Shown here: one piece after another, positions 53,436 through 62,372 of the stretch
Numbering within the stretch: the stretch's first letter is position 1
How the letters are laid out: the number at the start of each line of letters is the position of its first letter
Source: Rhizobium leguminosarum
Lineage (GTDB): Bacteria; Pseudomonadota; Alphaproteobacteria; Rhizobiales; Rhizobiaceae
Length of the DNA stretch: 64,000 nucleotides
Direction of reading: 5' to 3'
NCBI RefSeq assembly: GCF_001652265.1
Contig: NZ_LWBS01000011.1
Span: 135,291-199,290, forward strand
The notes under the pieces: model-generated
The model's input: only the letters and a program-made list of their open reading frames with translations
What the model was told of the DNA's origin: nothing
Database searches by the model: none
Made by a program: the position numbers and the translations under genes

Positions 53436-53808
53436 GGGAGCTAAGTTCGAGGATCAACTTTCCGGAAACTAGTTTTTTGATTGTCTCCATGCTTTCAGCA
53501 CCCGTTGCGCCTGCCGGAATTGGAATGTGAAGCTGCTGTCCAGAAAATAGAAACGGGTCGATGATGTGCGGCGATACGACAACATTTTTGTTGATTAGGA
53601 CATCTATGTCCTTGCCGACGTGGCGCACAGTGAATTCAGACAAATCTCTGGAGCTGTCCAACGTAAGATTTAGCCAAATGCGATCCCCTTGGCTTGACGG
53701 TGCAGCTATCTCTCCGCCAGCGACCTGCAGCTTAACCGTTTCTGCTGTCGCCAAACCTGACCATGAGACTGAGCACGAAAAGACTAGCGTGGCTATAATT
53801 GCCTTCAT
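53422..53808 (-). CDS. Small secreted protein resembling the SecDF P1 head
   Basis: 128 aa from the ATG at 53808 (GTG at 53820 possible). A Sec signal peptide ends GLATA before ETVKLQV. The mature part resembles the periplasmic P1 head of SecD (GDRIWLNLTLDSSRDLSEFT, RHVGKDIDVLINKNVVVSPHIIDPF), but there are no membrane segments. Function unknown. Confidence 0.7.
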   Translation of the reverse strand: MKAIIATLVFSCSVSWSGLATAETVKLQVAGGEIAAPSSQGDRIWLNLTLDSSRDLSEFTVRHVGKDIDVLINKNVVVSPHIIDPFLFSGQQLHIPIPAGATGAESMETIKKLVSGKLILELSSRDHQ

Positions 53809-53820
53809 TCCATCTCTCAC

Positions 53821-54021
53821 TTCCAGCAGTGTTTCAAGCTCGCGCTACGTAACTTGGGATAAGCAAATTGTTTCATAGAAGATCGTTCGTGTCGATCAAT
53901 CTGGCTTGCGAGCTATCATGGTGACCGCAAATGGCAGCAAAGCTGTCGTTGGTAGCAACTGCTCGACGACTGCAACCTGATACTGCGGCCGACCCACGCG
54001 AACCGGCAGGCCCCCACTTCT
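53821..54021. other. Intergenic, nothing recognised
   Basis: Spacer between the secreted-protein gene and the inverted repeat copy. No gene or clear signal beyond the presumed minus-strand promoter. Confidence 0.4.
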
Positions 54022-54253
54022 CCTCCCTCATCAAGTCAGTTCAGGCTGTGGCCGGCATTGCTTGGTTTCGCTGGCGGATGGCACCCCTGACGCAGCGTTT
54101 GCGCCGTGAATGGCTCCTTCCGCCCGCCCCAACCTCCGTCATGCTCGGGCTTGTCCCGAGCATCCACACTGCATCCACCAGCAGCCACGGCAATGGATCC
54201 TCGGGTCAAGCCCGAGGATGACGGAGAGTTGGCCTTCTCGACAAATTTGCCCC
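54022..54253. repeat. Long interspersed repeat, copy A of an inverted pair
   Basis: Starts CCTCCCTCATCAAGTCAG and contains two palindromes, ATGCTCGGGCTTGTCCCGAGCAT and ATCCTCGGG...CCCGAGGAT. The reverse complement of 56479-56716 aligns along its whole length with roughly three quarters identity by eye. The pair encloses the nucleotide cyclase gene. Confidence 0.8.
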
Positions 54254-54309
54254 CGGCATACTGAGACAAACCACGTCGGGCGCTTCATCAAGCCGCCTCA
54301 ACCTCTCTC

Positions 54310-56262
54310 CTACGTCCTCCGGCTTTCCCCAACCAGCTCCCATAAATCGACCTTCTCGGCGCGCCCCTTGACCTGCACCAGCCCAAGCGGCCGAAACCCG
54401 AAGCGGTCGGCGACGGCATTGTGGATGGCGGCGCTGACCAGGATCGAGGTGTTGAATTCCTTGTTCAATCCCTCCAGCCGTGAGGCGACATTGATCGTGT
54501 CGCCCATGGCCGTGTACTGCTGGCGCGAAATCGCTCCGAAACTGCCGACGACCGCCGGGCCGGTGTGCAATCCAAATCGGGTGACGAGCGCGGGACGGCC
54601 ATTCTGACCATTGAGTTCATTCAGGTCGTCGACCGCCACTTTCATGGCAAGCGCGCATCGGCAGCCGTTTTCGGCATGGCTGGCATCCGGAACGGGGGCG
54701 TTCCACATGACGAAAATGGAATCGCCGAGATATTGGATGACGGTGCCGCCATGGCGCTCGGCGATGGTGTTCAAGAGTTCGAAATAGGCCGACAGTGTAT
54801 CCACAACGTCTTCGGGCGAATGCTGCTCGGATATGGTCGTAAAGTCCCGGATGTCGGTGAAGAGCACGGTCACATCCTGCCTCTGCGCCTTGGCGACCGC
54901 TCGCCCTTCGGGATTGACGATCCGCCTGACGACTTCACGCGGCACATAAAGGGCAAACTGGCTGATGGCATGGCGGCTTGCCGCCAGCGCGCTCGCCAGT
55001 GTGTTGATCTCCGATATCCAGGAGTGGGAGACGCCTTTCTCGCCGACATCGAGATCGCCGATCCTGCGTGCCTCGTCCGCCAGCCGATAGAGAGAGCGGC
55101 TGACCATGCGCGACAGCAGCACCGATGCCGCGACACCCGCGAGCACGAAGGCGCTGGCAATCAGGAGATTGTGCAGGAGCAGCCGATGGGCCTCAGCCAC
55201 CAGATCTTCCAGAGGCACGACGATTGCGGCGACGCTTCCCTTGAACAGACCGGACACGCCGACGGGGGCGATCTGCAGGATCTGGCGTTCGCCATCGAGA
55301 TCGATCCGCGCCACGCCGCCATTGGCAAAGGCGGGATCGCGTCTGAGCCTCGCCACCGTTTCCAGGCTCGTGTCGTAACTGTCTGTCGTCGTATCGACGG
55401 CAACGGCGCCATCGGCATTTTTCGACCATATGCCGAGAAGCCTGTTCATGGTCGCCGGGTCGGAATGGGCGATCAGATCATCGGCATCGTCGATGATGTA
55501 GGCGCGCGCCCGCGGCGAAATCTCCTGCGCGTCCAACAGGCGGCTGATGGTCTGCAGGTGAATGTTGATGCCGACAACCACCTGACCATTGTCCCGCATC
55601 GGGGCTGCGATCGTCAGCGTCGGGACCTTGAGCGTTCCTGCGATATAGGGGCCGACAGACACCGGCACACCGGCCTGAACGACGGATTGATACCACGGGC
55701 GTTGCCGCGGATCGAAGGATGCATAGTCGAAGTCCCGCTCGCCGATCGGTCTTGCCCGGTTGTCGAGAAACCGCAGCGTCGAGATGACATCAGCACCTTG
55801 TCTCCCGGCGATCGTCCGGATCGCGAAAGCCGTACCGTCGGGTGCCGCCAGCGTCTGGCGAACATCCCGTCTTTCGGTGTTGATGACCTGTAGGTACGAA
55901 CCGTCGGGGTAGCCGGTGAAGATGCTCGTCGCGTTGGGGACGTTGCGCAGGATCTCCAGGAAGAATTGCTGTTTTGCCGCGATATCCTGCGGCGGCGGGG
56001 AGGCGAGCAGCGGCAGGGCCGATGCCAGCGCCACCGCCTCGGTGCCGCCCTGCAGCGTATTGCGGTATCCCTCGATCAGCCGCAGGCTCATCTCGCGCAT
56101 CTGCTGCACGCCCGCACTGACCGCGGCATTGCTTCCCTGGCTGAACGCCAGCCAGATGATCGGCGTCGACGTGCAAAGCAGCGATGCGACGACCAGGACG
56201 CCGAGGTGCAGTCTCAGGGGTTTGGACCAGAGCACGAGATATCCCTCGAAATGCGGACACAT
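54310..56262 (-). CDS. Membrane-bound class III adenylate/guanylate cyclase
   Basis: 650 aa. TM1 (~17-40), a large periplasmic Cache-type sensor (~45-350, with PRQRPWYQSVVQAG), TM2 (~365-388), a HAMP-like linker, then a class III cyclase domain (~455-640). Metal-binding Asps are in VLFTDIRDFTTISE and QYLGDSIFVMW; transition-state Asn/Arg are in GDTINVASRLEGL. It would make cAMP (or cGMP) in response to a periplasmic ligand. The ATG at 56262 lacks a ribosome site; a GTG at 56235 has GAGGGA at -6. Confidence 0.9.
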   Translation of the reverse strand: MCPHFEGYLVLWSKPLRLHLGVLVVASLLCTSTPIIWLAFSQGSNAAVSAGVQQMREMSLRLIEGYRNTLQGGTEAVALASALPLLASPPPQDIAAKQQFFLEILRNVPNATSIFTGYPDGSYLQVINTERRDVRQTLAAPDGTAFAIRTIAGRQGADVISTLRFLDNRARPIGERDFDYASFDPRQRPWYQSVVQAGVPVSVGPYIAGTLKVPTLTIAAPMRDNGQVVVGINIHLQTISRLLDAQEISPRARAYIIDDADDLIAHSDPATMNRLLGIWSKNADGAVAVDTTTDSYDTSLETVARLRRDPAFANGGVARIDLDGERQILQIAPVGVSGLFKGSVAAIVVPLEDLVAEAHRLLLHNLLIASAFVLAGVAASVLLSRMVSRSLYRLADEARRIGDLDVGEKGVSHSWISEINTLASALAASRHAISQFALYVPREVVRRIVNPEGRAVAKAQRQDVTVLFTDIRDFTTISEQHSPEDVVDTLSAYFELLNTIAERHGGTVIQYLGDSIFVMWNAPVPDASHAENGCRCALAMKVAVDDLNELNGQNGRPALVTRFGLHTGPAVVGSFGAISRQQYTAMGDTINVASRLEGLNKEFNTSILVSAAIHNAVADRFGFRPLGLVQVKGRAEKVDLWELVGESRRT

Positions 56263-56478
56263 TTCAGCAGCCGTGCAGGAATAAGCGTCCCCGACGATGG
56301 CAGCTAACTGCTTTTTGAGGATTTACACAAGGCAGTCATGGGGGTGCCCCGGCGCTGTTGAGTTCGCTGGCTATGGTTGCTGCAGATGTTTGCTTGTGGT
56401 GGATATCGTTGAAAATTCGATGGGATTGTCCGCAGCGGGATGCATGGTTGAACCGCAGTCGGTGTGCCTCAATACGTC
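56263..56478. other. Intergenic, nothing recognised
   Basis: Presumed promoter region of the cyclase gene, between its start and repeat copy B. No gene supported. Confidence 0.4.
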
Positions 56479-56716
56479 GGGGACGAGTTTTGCGAGAAAG
56501 CCAAGCCCACCCTCCGTCATCCCAGGCCTTGAGCCTGGGAACCATGCCGTGGCTGCTGGTGGATGCGGTGTGGATGCTCGGCTCAAGGCCGAGGAGGACG
56601 GAGGGTGGGGCGGGCGGAGGGAGACACTCACGGCGCAGACGCCCGAGTCAGGGATGCAATCCACCAACGGAACCAGACAATGCCGGCCCCGGGCCGACCT
56701 GACTTGATGAGGGAGG
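56479..56716. repeat. Long interspersed repeat, copy B of an inverted pair
   Basis: Inverted relative of 54022-54253. Contains ATCCCAGGCCTTGAGCCTGGGA and GATGCTCGGC...GCCGAGGAGG palindromes and ends GACTTGATGAGGGAGG, the complement of copy A's start. Confidence 0.8.
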
Positions 56717-56961
56717 TTGAGGCGGCGCTTCAGCCAAACTTTCTGCCTGCGACTGTCCGGCCGGCGTTGGGGGGCAAGTGTGCGATGATCTCACGGGCAG
56801 CAGGGGCGTTCATATCTTCTCGGCCCAAAGCTGCCGCCGGATTGCAGCAATCGTGGCATTTGCCGCGCAATGGCGCTTATTTCCATTGAATCCCGCCATC
56901 AGCGGCCCATAGTGTCGGCATTCCCGGCTTTGCCGGTTGGGCGCATGGGGGGAGGCGGGGC
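56717..56961. other. Intergenic upstream of the methyltransferase
   Basis: No gene supported; short frames here lack ribosome sites. GGGGAGGCGGGGC just before 56962 is the methyltransferase ribosome binding site. Confidence 0.4.
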
Positions 56962-57807
56962 ATGTCAGCAAATCTCGACGATATCCGTAACCAGCAACGA
57001 GAGACCTGGGACAAGTTTTCGGCCGGCTGGAAGAAATGGGACAGCCTGGTTCTCGGTTGGCTCGCGCCGTTTGGCGACGCCATGCTTCGGTGCGCCAATC
57101 TCTCCAGCGGCTTCAGCGTGCTCGACATAGCCGCCGGCACTGGCGAACCCGGCCTGACGGCGGCGGCGGCAATCCCCGACGGTCAGGTTGTCGTCACCGA
57201 TCTCTCGGAAAATATGCTGAATGCTGCCGCCGAAAATGCGGCCAGGCGTGGCCTCAAAAACTTCAAAACTCAATTATGCGATGCGGGCGCGTTGCCTTTT
57301 GCCGATGCCAGTTTCGACGCCGTCCTCTGCCGGTTCGGGTTCATGTTCTTCCCGGATGTCGCTGCCGCCGCCAGGGAGATGGCGCGCGTGGCAAAGCCTG
57401 GTGCGCGCGTCTGCGCCGCAGTCTGGAGCGCGCCTGCCAAAAATCCATGGGCGACCACGGTCATGGGCACGATTGCCCGCCACGTGGACATGCCTTCGCC
57501 GCCACCCGGCTCCCCAGGCCTCTTCCGCTGCGCGGCGGAAGGCATGATGGCCGAGACCTTCAGGGAAGCCGGCCTTCTCGATGTCGCCGAGGAAGAGGTG
57601 ACGGCGATGATGGTGCACGATGCCCCGGAGCGCTACTGGGACTTCATGACAGAGATCGCCGCGCCTGTGGTCGCTGGACTCTCCAGGGCCGATGCGGCAA
57701 CACGGGAGAAAATCCGCCGTGAGGTCCTGGAGCTGACGCTACAATCCGTCAGCGATGGAAAGGTTCACCTTCGCTCAACGGCAACTGTGATCACAGGCAC
57801 GCGATAG
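56962..57807 (+). CDS. Class I SAM-dependent methyltransferase
   Basis: 281 aa. Motif I VLDIAAGTGEPG (~50-61), motif II region VVVTDLSENML, CDAGALPFADASFDAVLCRFG (motif IV), typical of the UbiE/COQ5-like Methyltransf_11/25 group. GGGGAGG precedes the ATG. No pathway partner nearby, so the methyl acceptor is unknown. Confidence 0.88.
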   Translation: MSANLDDIRNQQRETWDKFSAGWKKWDSLVLGWLAPFGDAMLRCANLSSGFSVLDIAAGTGEPGLTAAAAIPDGQVVVTDLSENMLNAAAENAARRGLKNFKTQLCDAGALPFADASFDAVLCRFGFMFFPDVAAAAREMARVAKPGARVCAAVWSAPAKNPWATTVMGTIARHVDMPSPPPGSPGLFRCAAEGMMAETFREAGLLDVAEEEVTAMMVHDAPERYWDFMTEIAAPVVAGLSRADAATREKIRREVLELTLQSVSDGKVHLRSTATVITGTR

Positions 57808-57871
57808 GCTGCTGCAGAATTCCTTGAGCCAGAATCGTAGCGCCTTGTCTCGCGCCGCCGAGCCTAAAGGA

Positions 57872-57936
57872 TGTCGCGCAAAACTGTGGAGCGGATTTGC
57901 GATAACGATATGCCTAAAAACAAAGACCTAAAGCGC
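57872..57936. repeat. Short interspersed Rhizobium repeat (TAAAAACAAAGA type)
   Basis: GTCGCGCAAAACTGTGGAGC ... CCTAAAAACAAAGACCTAAAGCGC. It shares TAAAAACAAAGA with 43641-43702 but is otherwise a different member. Confidence 0.65.
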
Positions 57937-57976
57937 AAGGAGCGAATCTGAAAGATAGCGCGAAGGGCTGCATCCC

Positions 57977-58537
57977 TCAGGCGCCGCAAGCCACAACATG
58001 ATCCCGTATTGCCGCAGCACTCTCTGAAGGCGAAGTTAACGTCACATCCAACGTCAGCGCGTGCTGGTGCGGAATATCAAGAACCACGGCCTGCTGGCTT
58101 CGGCTCCTCGACGTCTCGACGTCGGTGGTTTTCAAGTGGTCGCGCCGTGCGGGGGAGGAAACGCGACGCGCCAATTCTTCTTCGGCACAAAGCAATCTCA
58201 CCGGAACAAAGACCGCGGCGCGCTGTGTGGCGGCGTCGACGAACTGTTGGTACGTCCGCGCGCTCCGCTCATCGCCTTCGACACCGGCATGGGTGAAGAT
58301 GAAATTCGCCGACGGGCCGCTATAGGCGGCGATTGCATCCAGCACGGCCTGCCGGACTCTTGCAGTGTACTCCCAGATGTCCTTCGGCAGCGGAGCGGCC
58401 TCGTCGAGGAGGCGCAAGATCGGGTTGTTGAACCAGTGATTATCAACGATCTTTGCTGATATCAGCGAGCCGAGTTCTCTGGCGATCGTCAGCTTGCCCA
58501 CGCCCGGAAACCCCAAGAGCAAAACGAAAACACTCAT
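57977..58537 (-). CDS. P-loop kinase-like AAA protein
   Basis: 186 aa. The Walker A GFPGVGKLT is at residues 9-17; FIFTHAGVEGDERS resembles a Walker B-type region; RRVSSPARRDHLKTTD is a basic lid. Similar to shikimate/gluconate-kinase-like or zeta-toxin-like small kinases annotated only as AAA family. No antitoxin-like gene is adjacent. Substrate unknown. Confidence 0.8.
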   Translation of the reverse strand: MSVFVLLLGFPGVGKLTIARELGSLISAKIVDNHWFNNPILRLLDEAAPLPKDIWEYTARVRQAVLDAIAAYSGPSANFIFTHAGVEGDERSARTYQQFVDAATQRAAVFVPVRLLCAEEELARRVSSPARRDHLKTTDVETSRSRSQQAVVLDIPHQHALTLDVTLTSPSESAAAIRDHVVACGA

Positions 58538-58605
58538 CGTTCCACAACTCTCTCAACACAATCCGCCGGTGTAGCAACGCAGCGCAGAACAGCGTCGTCC
58601 CAAAT

Positions 58606-59052
58606 CTACCAGAATTTCCACCATGGACGCTTTGGATCGGGAGGCATCGAAGGCTCGGGCGCGAGTATGGCTTTCGCCGGCATCACCATGCTCTCGCCAT
58701 CACGGCCATAATGTTCTCCCTCTTCTCGCTGGACTTTGGCTTCGAGAGATTGGGCGATAAGCCACATTTTCCGACGGATTTCTTGATCGGGATTTTTGAC
58801 AACGATGTTGCCTCCGCTCCACCAAAGCCATGCGGCGTTTTCCCGATTTTCGCCGCGTGAATATCCTTTCCACACGCATATGCCCGCCTGTTCCACCCGT
58901 AGAACACCTCTGTCGGCGGTAGGGGTTTCAGCAAAACCGTCGTGTTGAATTTCCGGGTCATTGTCCACATATTCGAGCCAATCGTCGAGAGTGATCGACG
59001 GAGACGCATCGAACCAATTTACTTTACGAGTGATGTGAAGAACGTAACCCAT
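58606..59052 (-). CDS. Hypothetical protein
   Basis: 148 aa with AAGAGGCTCTG before the ATG. It begins MGYVLHITRKVNWFDASPSI and continues TLDDWLEYVDNDPEI, a start seen in other short bacterial proteins of unknown function. The middle is Trp-rich (AAWLWWSGGNIVVKNPD) and the tail is PDPKRPWWKFW. Soluble, no signal peptide. I cannot name its function. Confidence 0.65.
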   Translation of the reverse strand: MGYVLHITRKVNWFDASPSITLDDWLEYVDNDPEIQHDGFAETPTADRGVLRVEQAGICVWKGYSRGENRENAAWLWWSGGNIVVKNPDQEIRRKMWLIAQSLEAKVQREEGEHYGRDGESMVMPAKAILAPEPSMPPDPKRPWWKFW

Positions 59053-59093
59053 CAGAGCCTCTTACCTAAGTCGCGCCGAACGGCTGAACCATT

Positions 59094-60590
59094 TTAGTGC
59101 GAGGCCGCCTCGCTTGCCGCAGCCGGAGCCGCCCCCTTGCGCTTCTGGCTCGGCCCGACCGGGATCAGCCAGGTGGTGAAGAAGGTCAGCACCGCAACGA
59201 CGACCACGCCCCAGAAGCTCCAGTGCAGCGCCGCGTTGAAGACGGCGCGGATCGCCGGATCGGCGGCGAGCGCCGAAAGTCCGGTCGGCTGGTTCAGCGC
59301 CTCATGCAGGCCCGCCGCCGCCTCGCCGCTCGCATAGTAATTGATGCCGGCATTGAGGATGGCGCCGAGCACCGTGGCGCCAAGCGTATTGCCGAGGCTG
59401 CGGGAAAAGATGATCGAGGCTGTGGCGCTGCCGCGCATCGACCATTCGACGCTCTCCTGCACCAGCACGATGCTGGTGAGGCTGATGAGACCCATGCCGA
59501 AGCCCATGAAGAAGGAGCCGGCGCCGGCAACGATCGGCGAACTGTCAGGCGTCAGGAACAACAGGAAACAGGCGCCGAAGGGAAACATCAGGCTGCCGAC
59601 GCGCAAGGTGCGGCGGATGTCGAAGGCCTTGTAGAAGCGGCCGGAGAGGATCACCGCCAGGGGCCAGCCGACGACGAGCATGGTGAGCGTGAAGCCTGCG
59701 ACAACAGGCGAACGGCCGAGCACGCCCTGCACATAGATCGGCAGGATTGTCGAAAGCCCGATCAGCGCCATGCCGGCCAGCAACGTTGCCGCATTGCTGG
59801 TCGCAATCAGCCTTCGGCTCCAGAGCGGGATCGAAATGATCGGCTCCGGCGCCCGCTTCTCCTGGGCGAGAAAGAAAAGGCCCGCGACCACGAAGACGGC
59901 AAAGAGCGAAATCAGGATCCAGGCGCTCGCATCGGTTTCCGTCAGCATGATGAGAAGTGCGACGATCGAGATCGAAAACAGCGCCGCTCCGAGGTAATCG
60001 ATCTTGGCCTGCTTGTGGGCCACGTCCTCCTTCAGGAAGATCATGAAGGCGATGATCGAGATGATGCCGATCGGCAGGTTGATCCAGAAGATCCAGGCCC
60101 AGGAGATGTTGTCGACGATGATGCCGCCGGCAAGCGGCCCGACGACGGCCGATGTCGCCCAGACGGTCGCCATGAAGCCCTGCACGCGGCCGCGTTCCTC
60201 GAGCTTGAAGAGGTCGCCGATGATCGTCGTCGTCACCGGCGGGATAGCACCGGCGCCGAGCCCCTGCAGCAGCCGGAACAGCACCAGCGACATCATCGAC
60301 CAGGCAAGCCCGCAAAGCAAAGAGCCGACGAGGAAAATCAGGATGCCGCCGATCAGCACCGGCTTGCGCCCGAAAATGTCGGAAAGCTTGCCGTAGATAA
60401 CCGTCGTCGTCGACTGCGCCAGCAGGAAGGCCGAAAACACCCAGCTGTAATAGGAAAAGCCGCCGAGCTGGCCGACGATGCGCGGCATCGCGGTCGCCAC
60501 GATCGTCGCCTCGATCGCCACCATGAAGGTCGCGAGCATGATGGTGGCGACGATAAGCACGCGGTTCGAGCGTTGCGCTGCATGCGACAT
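59094..60590 (-). CDS. DHA2-type MFS multidrug exporter
   Basis: 498 aa with about 14 membrane segments. ATFMVAIEATIVATAMPRIVGQLGG is the motif D1 region, GKLSDIFGRKPVLIGG is motif A, and FRLLQGLGAGAIPPVTTTIIGDLF motif B; GFMATVWATSAVVGPLAGGIIVD is the antiporter motif C. A proton-driven exporter of the EmrB/QacA group; substrate unknown. No regulator or EmrA partner is adjacent. GAAGAGGAT precedes the ATG. Confidence 0.9.
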   Translation of the reverse strand: MSHAAQRSNRVLIVATIMLATFMVAIEATIVATAMPRIVGQLGGFSYYSWVFSAFLLAQSTTTVIYGKLSDIFGRKPVLIGGILIFLVGSLLCGLAWSMMSLVLFRLLQGLGAGAIPPVTTTIIGDLFKLEERGRVQGFMATVWATSAVVGPLAGGIIVDNISWAWIFWINLPIGIISIIAFMIFLKEDVAHKQAKIDYLGAALFSISIVALLIMLTETDASAWILISLFAVFVVAGLFFLAQEKRAPEPIISIPLWSRRLIATSNAATLLAGMALIGLSTILPIYVQGVLGRSPVVAGFTLTMLVVGWPLAVILSGRFYKAFDIRRTLRVGSLMFPFGACFLLFLTPDSSPIVAGAGSFFMGFGMGLISLTSIVLVQESVEWSMRGSATASIIFSRSLGNTLGATVLGAILNAGINYYASGEAAAGLHEALNQPTGLSALAADPAIRAVFNAALHWSFWGVVVVAVLTFFTTWLIPVGPSQKRKGAAPAAASEAASH

Positions 60591-60781
60591 GACGATCCTC
60601 TTCGGGTGCTCCGCAGATGCCGGAAATGTCGGCAGGCTGGCTTTGGTGTGGGGCGATGCGCCGCTTGCGGAGTGGTGTGGCTCTTTTACGTCTTCAGGGC
60701 CGAACGGTAAAGCAGGCCGCGACCGGTTTCTGACGGCAGCGATCCTTTTCGCGCGATGTCAGGGAAGTTTCGGTCGAAAGC
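60591..60781. other. Intergenic upstream of the MFS gene
   Basis: MFS promoter region; no gene supported. Confidence 0.4.
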
Positions 60782-60812
60782 GAAGGCCCGGGCTGAGCGA
60801 CGCCGGGCCTTC
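60782..60812 (-). terminator. Hairpin terminator after the Gly/Ser-rich secreted protein
   Basis: GAAGGCCCGG / CCGGGCCTTC, a perfect 10-bp stem with an 11-nt loop, 38 bp beyond the stop of the gene at 60850. The U-tract is short and mixed. Confidence 0.6.
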
Positions 60813-60849
60813 ATTCTGTCGGGAGGGAAGGCGAACAATCGCTCTATCC

Positions 60850-61209
60850 TCATTGCGGGCACGCATCGCCGACCGAGCTGTTATCCGTCCCCGTGCCGGC
60901 CGCCCCCGCGCAACCCGGCGTCTGCTGCAGGTTGGGATTGACCCCGCCGGGATTGATCGTGCTGCGGCCGCTATTGAGATTGACGCCGCCATTGCCTCTG
61001 GTACTGCCGGTAGTGCCGGGATCGGTCCCGACAGAACCGGTGCCAGCCGACCCGGCCCCGGCGGAACCGGCGCCCGAACTCCCCGACCCGCCAATGATCG
61101 GCGCCACCGAAAGCCGCCCATTGGCATCCGCACCTCCGGCCGTCTGCGCCATGGCCGAACCGGCCAGACCGATCGAAAGCAATGATATCGCGATGAACTT
61201 GCGGGACAT
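60850..61209 (-). CDS. Small Gly/Ser/Thr-rich secreted protein
   Basis: 119 aa from the ATG at 61209 (GGAGAAG upstream; the next ATG up gives four more residues). Signal peptide MSRKFIAISLLSIGLAGSAMA, then a low-complexity region of GSGSS / GAGSAGAGSAGTGS type repeats, and a C-terminal part with two or three Cys (TPGCAGAAG, VGDACPQ). Function unknown; probably periplasmic or surface-exposed. Confidence 0.7.
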   Translation of the reverse strand: MSRKFIAISLLSIGLAGSAMAQTAGGADANGRLSVAPIIGGSGSSGAGSAGAGSAGTGSVGTDPGTTGSTRGNGGVNLNSGRSTINPGGVNPNLQQTPGCAGAAGTGTDNSSVGDACPQ

Positions 61210-61431
61210 GATCTTCTCCATGCTTGTTGCCTCTAGGGAGGAAACCGGCTGGGCGGGGGCATTGTTCCTGTCGTAGTTGCGGTTTTCACGGTCGTTTGAT
61301 CGGGACAGATAACGACTTGGGCGACTACTGGAACTGTATCTCCCATGATGGGCAGAAAGCGGGCTATCGAGGCTCGAAATTTTGTTTGAAGCCAAATGGC
61401 CGCAGCGTCCGAATTGCTTGGATCGTGCTTG

Positions 61432-61755
61432 CTAAGCAGATCGGCGCTCGTCCTCGCGCGTATCTGAATCATCCACACGCGTCGCTGTCAGCTTGTATCC
61501 GAGAGCTGCGGCTACACCGATGAGCGTTGAAAGCTTTGGGTCGCCTTTTTCACTGAGCGATTTGTACAGAGCCTCGCGGGTAACGCCGGCATCCCGGGCG
61601 ACTCGTGACATGCCACGAGCTTTCGCAACAACGCCCAATGCATGCGCGATATAACCTGCATCACCGCTTTCAAACGCATCTTCAATGAGATGGGCCTGAG
61701 ATTCTTTGGTATCCAGAAACTCGGTTGCGTCAAAAGGGATGATTTCAAGCGCCAT
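61432..61755 (-). CDS. HigA-like antitoxin (addiction-module antidote, HTH)
   Basis: 107 aa from the ATG at 61755 with AAGGAGAT at -6. It starts FDATEFLDTKESQAHLIEDAFESGD, the usual antidote N-terminus, followed by an XRE HTH (GMSRVARDAGVTREALYKSLS, KGDPKLSTLIGVAAALGY). Its start lies 1 bp after the natural stop of the toxin frame. The toxin itself is broken, so this antitoxin is probably an orphan. Confidence 0.88.
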   Translation of the reverse strand: MALEIIPFDATEFLDTKESQAHLIEDAFESGDAGYIAHALGVVAKARGMSRVARDAGVTREALYKSLSEKGDPKLSTLIGVAAALGYKLTATRVDDSDTREDERRSA

Positions 61756-61756
61756 C

Positions 61757-62049
61757 TCATATCTCCTTGGACATTTCGATTGCTCGCTTGATGTCCCGCT
61801 CCTGGCTGCCCTTGTCGCCCCCGCACAGGAGAATAACGACAACGCTGCCCTGCATTGCAAAATACAAACGGTACCCAGGACCGTGGTGAGCCTCAATTCC
61901 CCGATGCCATCGAAGAATTTGTGGTCTCCCAAATTGCCAGCCTCCGCACGAACGATGCGCGTGACAATTCGGTCTCTCGCATTCCGATCCTTCAGCTTAC
62001 GCAGCCATTTCTGGAATTCGACTGTCTGGAGAACAGTGTATTTCTGTGA
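61757..62049 (-). pseudogene. RelE/HigB-type toxin, frameshifted
   Basis: Read on the minus strand, TVLQTVEFQKWLRKLKDRNA, then RDRIVTRIVRAEAGNLGDHK and FFDGIGELR are clear HigB/phage Gp49-type residues. Homology then continues in another frame: HHGPGYRLYFAMQGSVVVIL, CGGDKGSQERDIKRAIEMSK. One missing G near 61891-61893 (AGG-GCT read as AGG-CT) restores the frame. No ATG, GTG or TTG start is present in the N-terminal frame, so the 5' end may also be damaged. Confidence 0.82.
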
Positions 62050-62059
62050 ACTATAATTA

Positions 62060-62372
62060 ACACCCTCTCAAGGGTAGTCAACTTTTTGTTGATCGGAGGT
62101 CTGGCCGCTGGCGCGTTCGCGAGGAGTGTCGTCTGATACCATAGGCGCGTCCGATAGTAGAATCGTTTCCACGATATAGGTGACATGCAACGCGCTCAAT
62201 TGTGCTCTAACGACTGAGCGAACCGGCACTTTGACGGCCGGAGCATGCGGCCTGCGATTTGCGTCGCGCTGATAGTGATCACAGCGTCTATTCCTACAGG
62301 ATGGCGGAGGGATTCTGAGATCTCATCTGCTAGCTGACTAGTCTGTTGGCGGTGTGAAACACAGCCATCCTG
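62060..62372. other. Intergenic, no gene
   Basis: About 310 bp between the toxin remnant and the secreted-protein gene. No ORF with a ribosome site, repeat or clear hairpin was found. It must include the toxin-antitoxin promoter. Confidence 0.4.

Noticed and set aside
61432..61932. One long protein joining toxin-like and antitoxin sequence
   Set aside because: The middle is out-of-frame toxin sequence with no family pattern, and the antitoxin has its own ATG and ribosome site.
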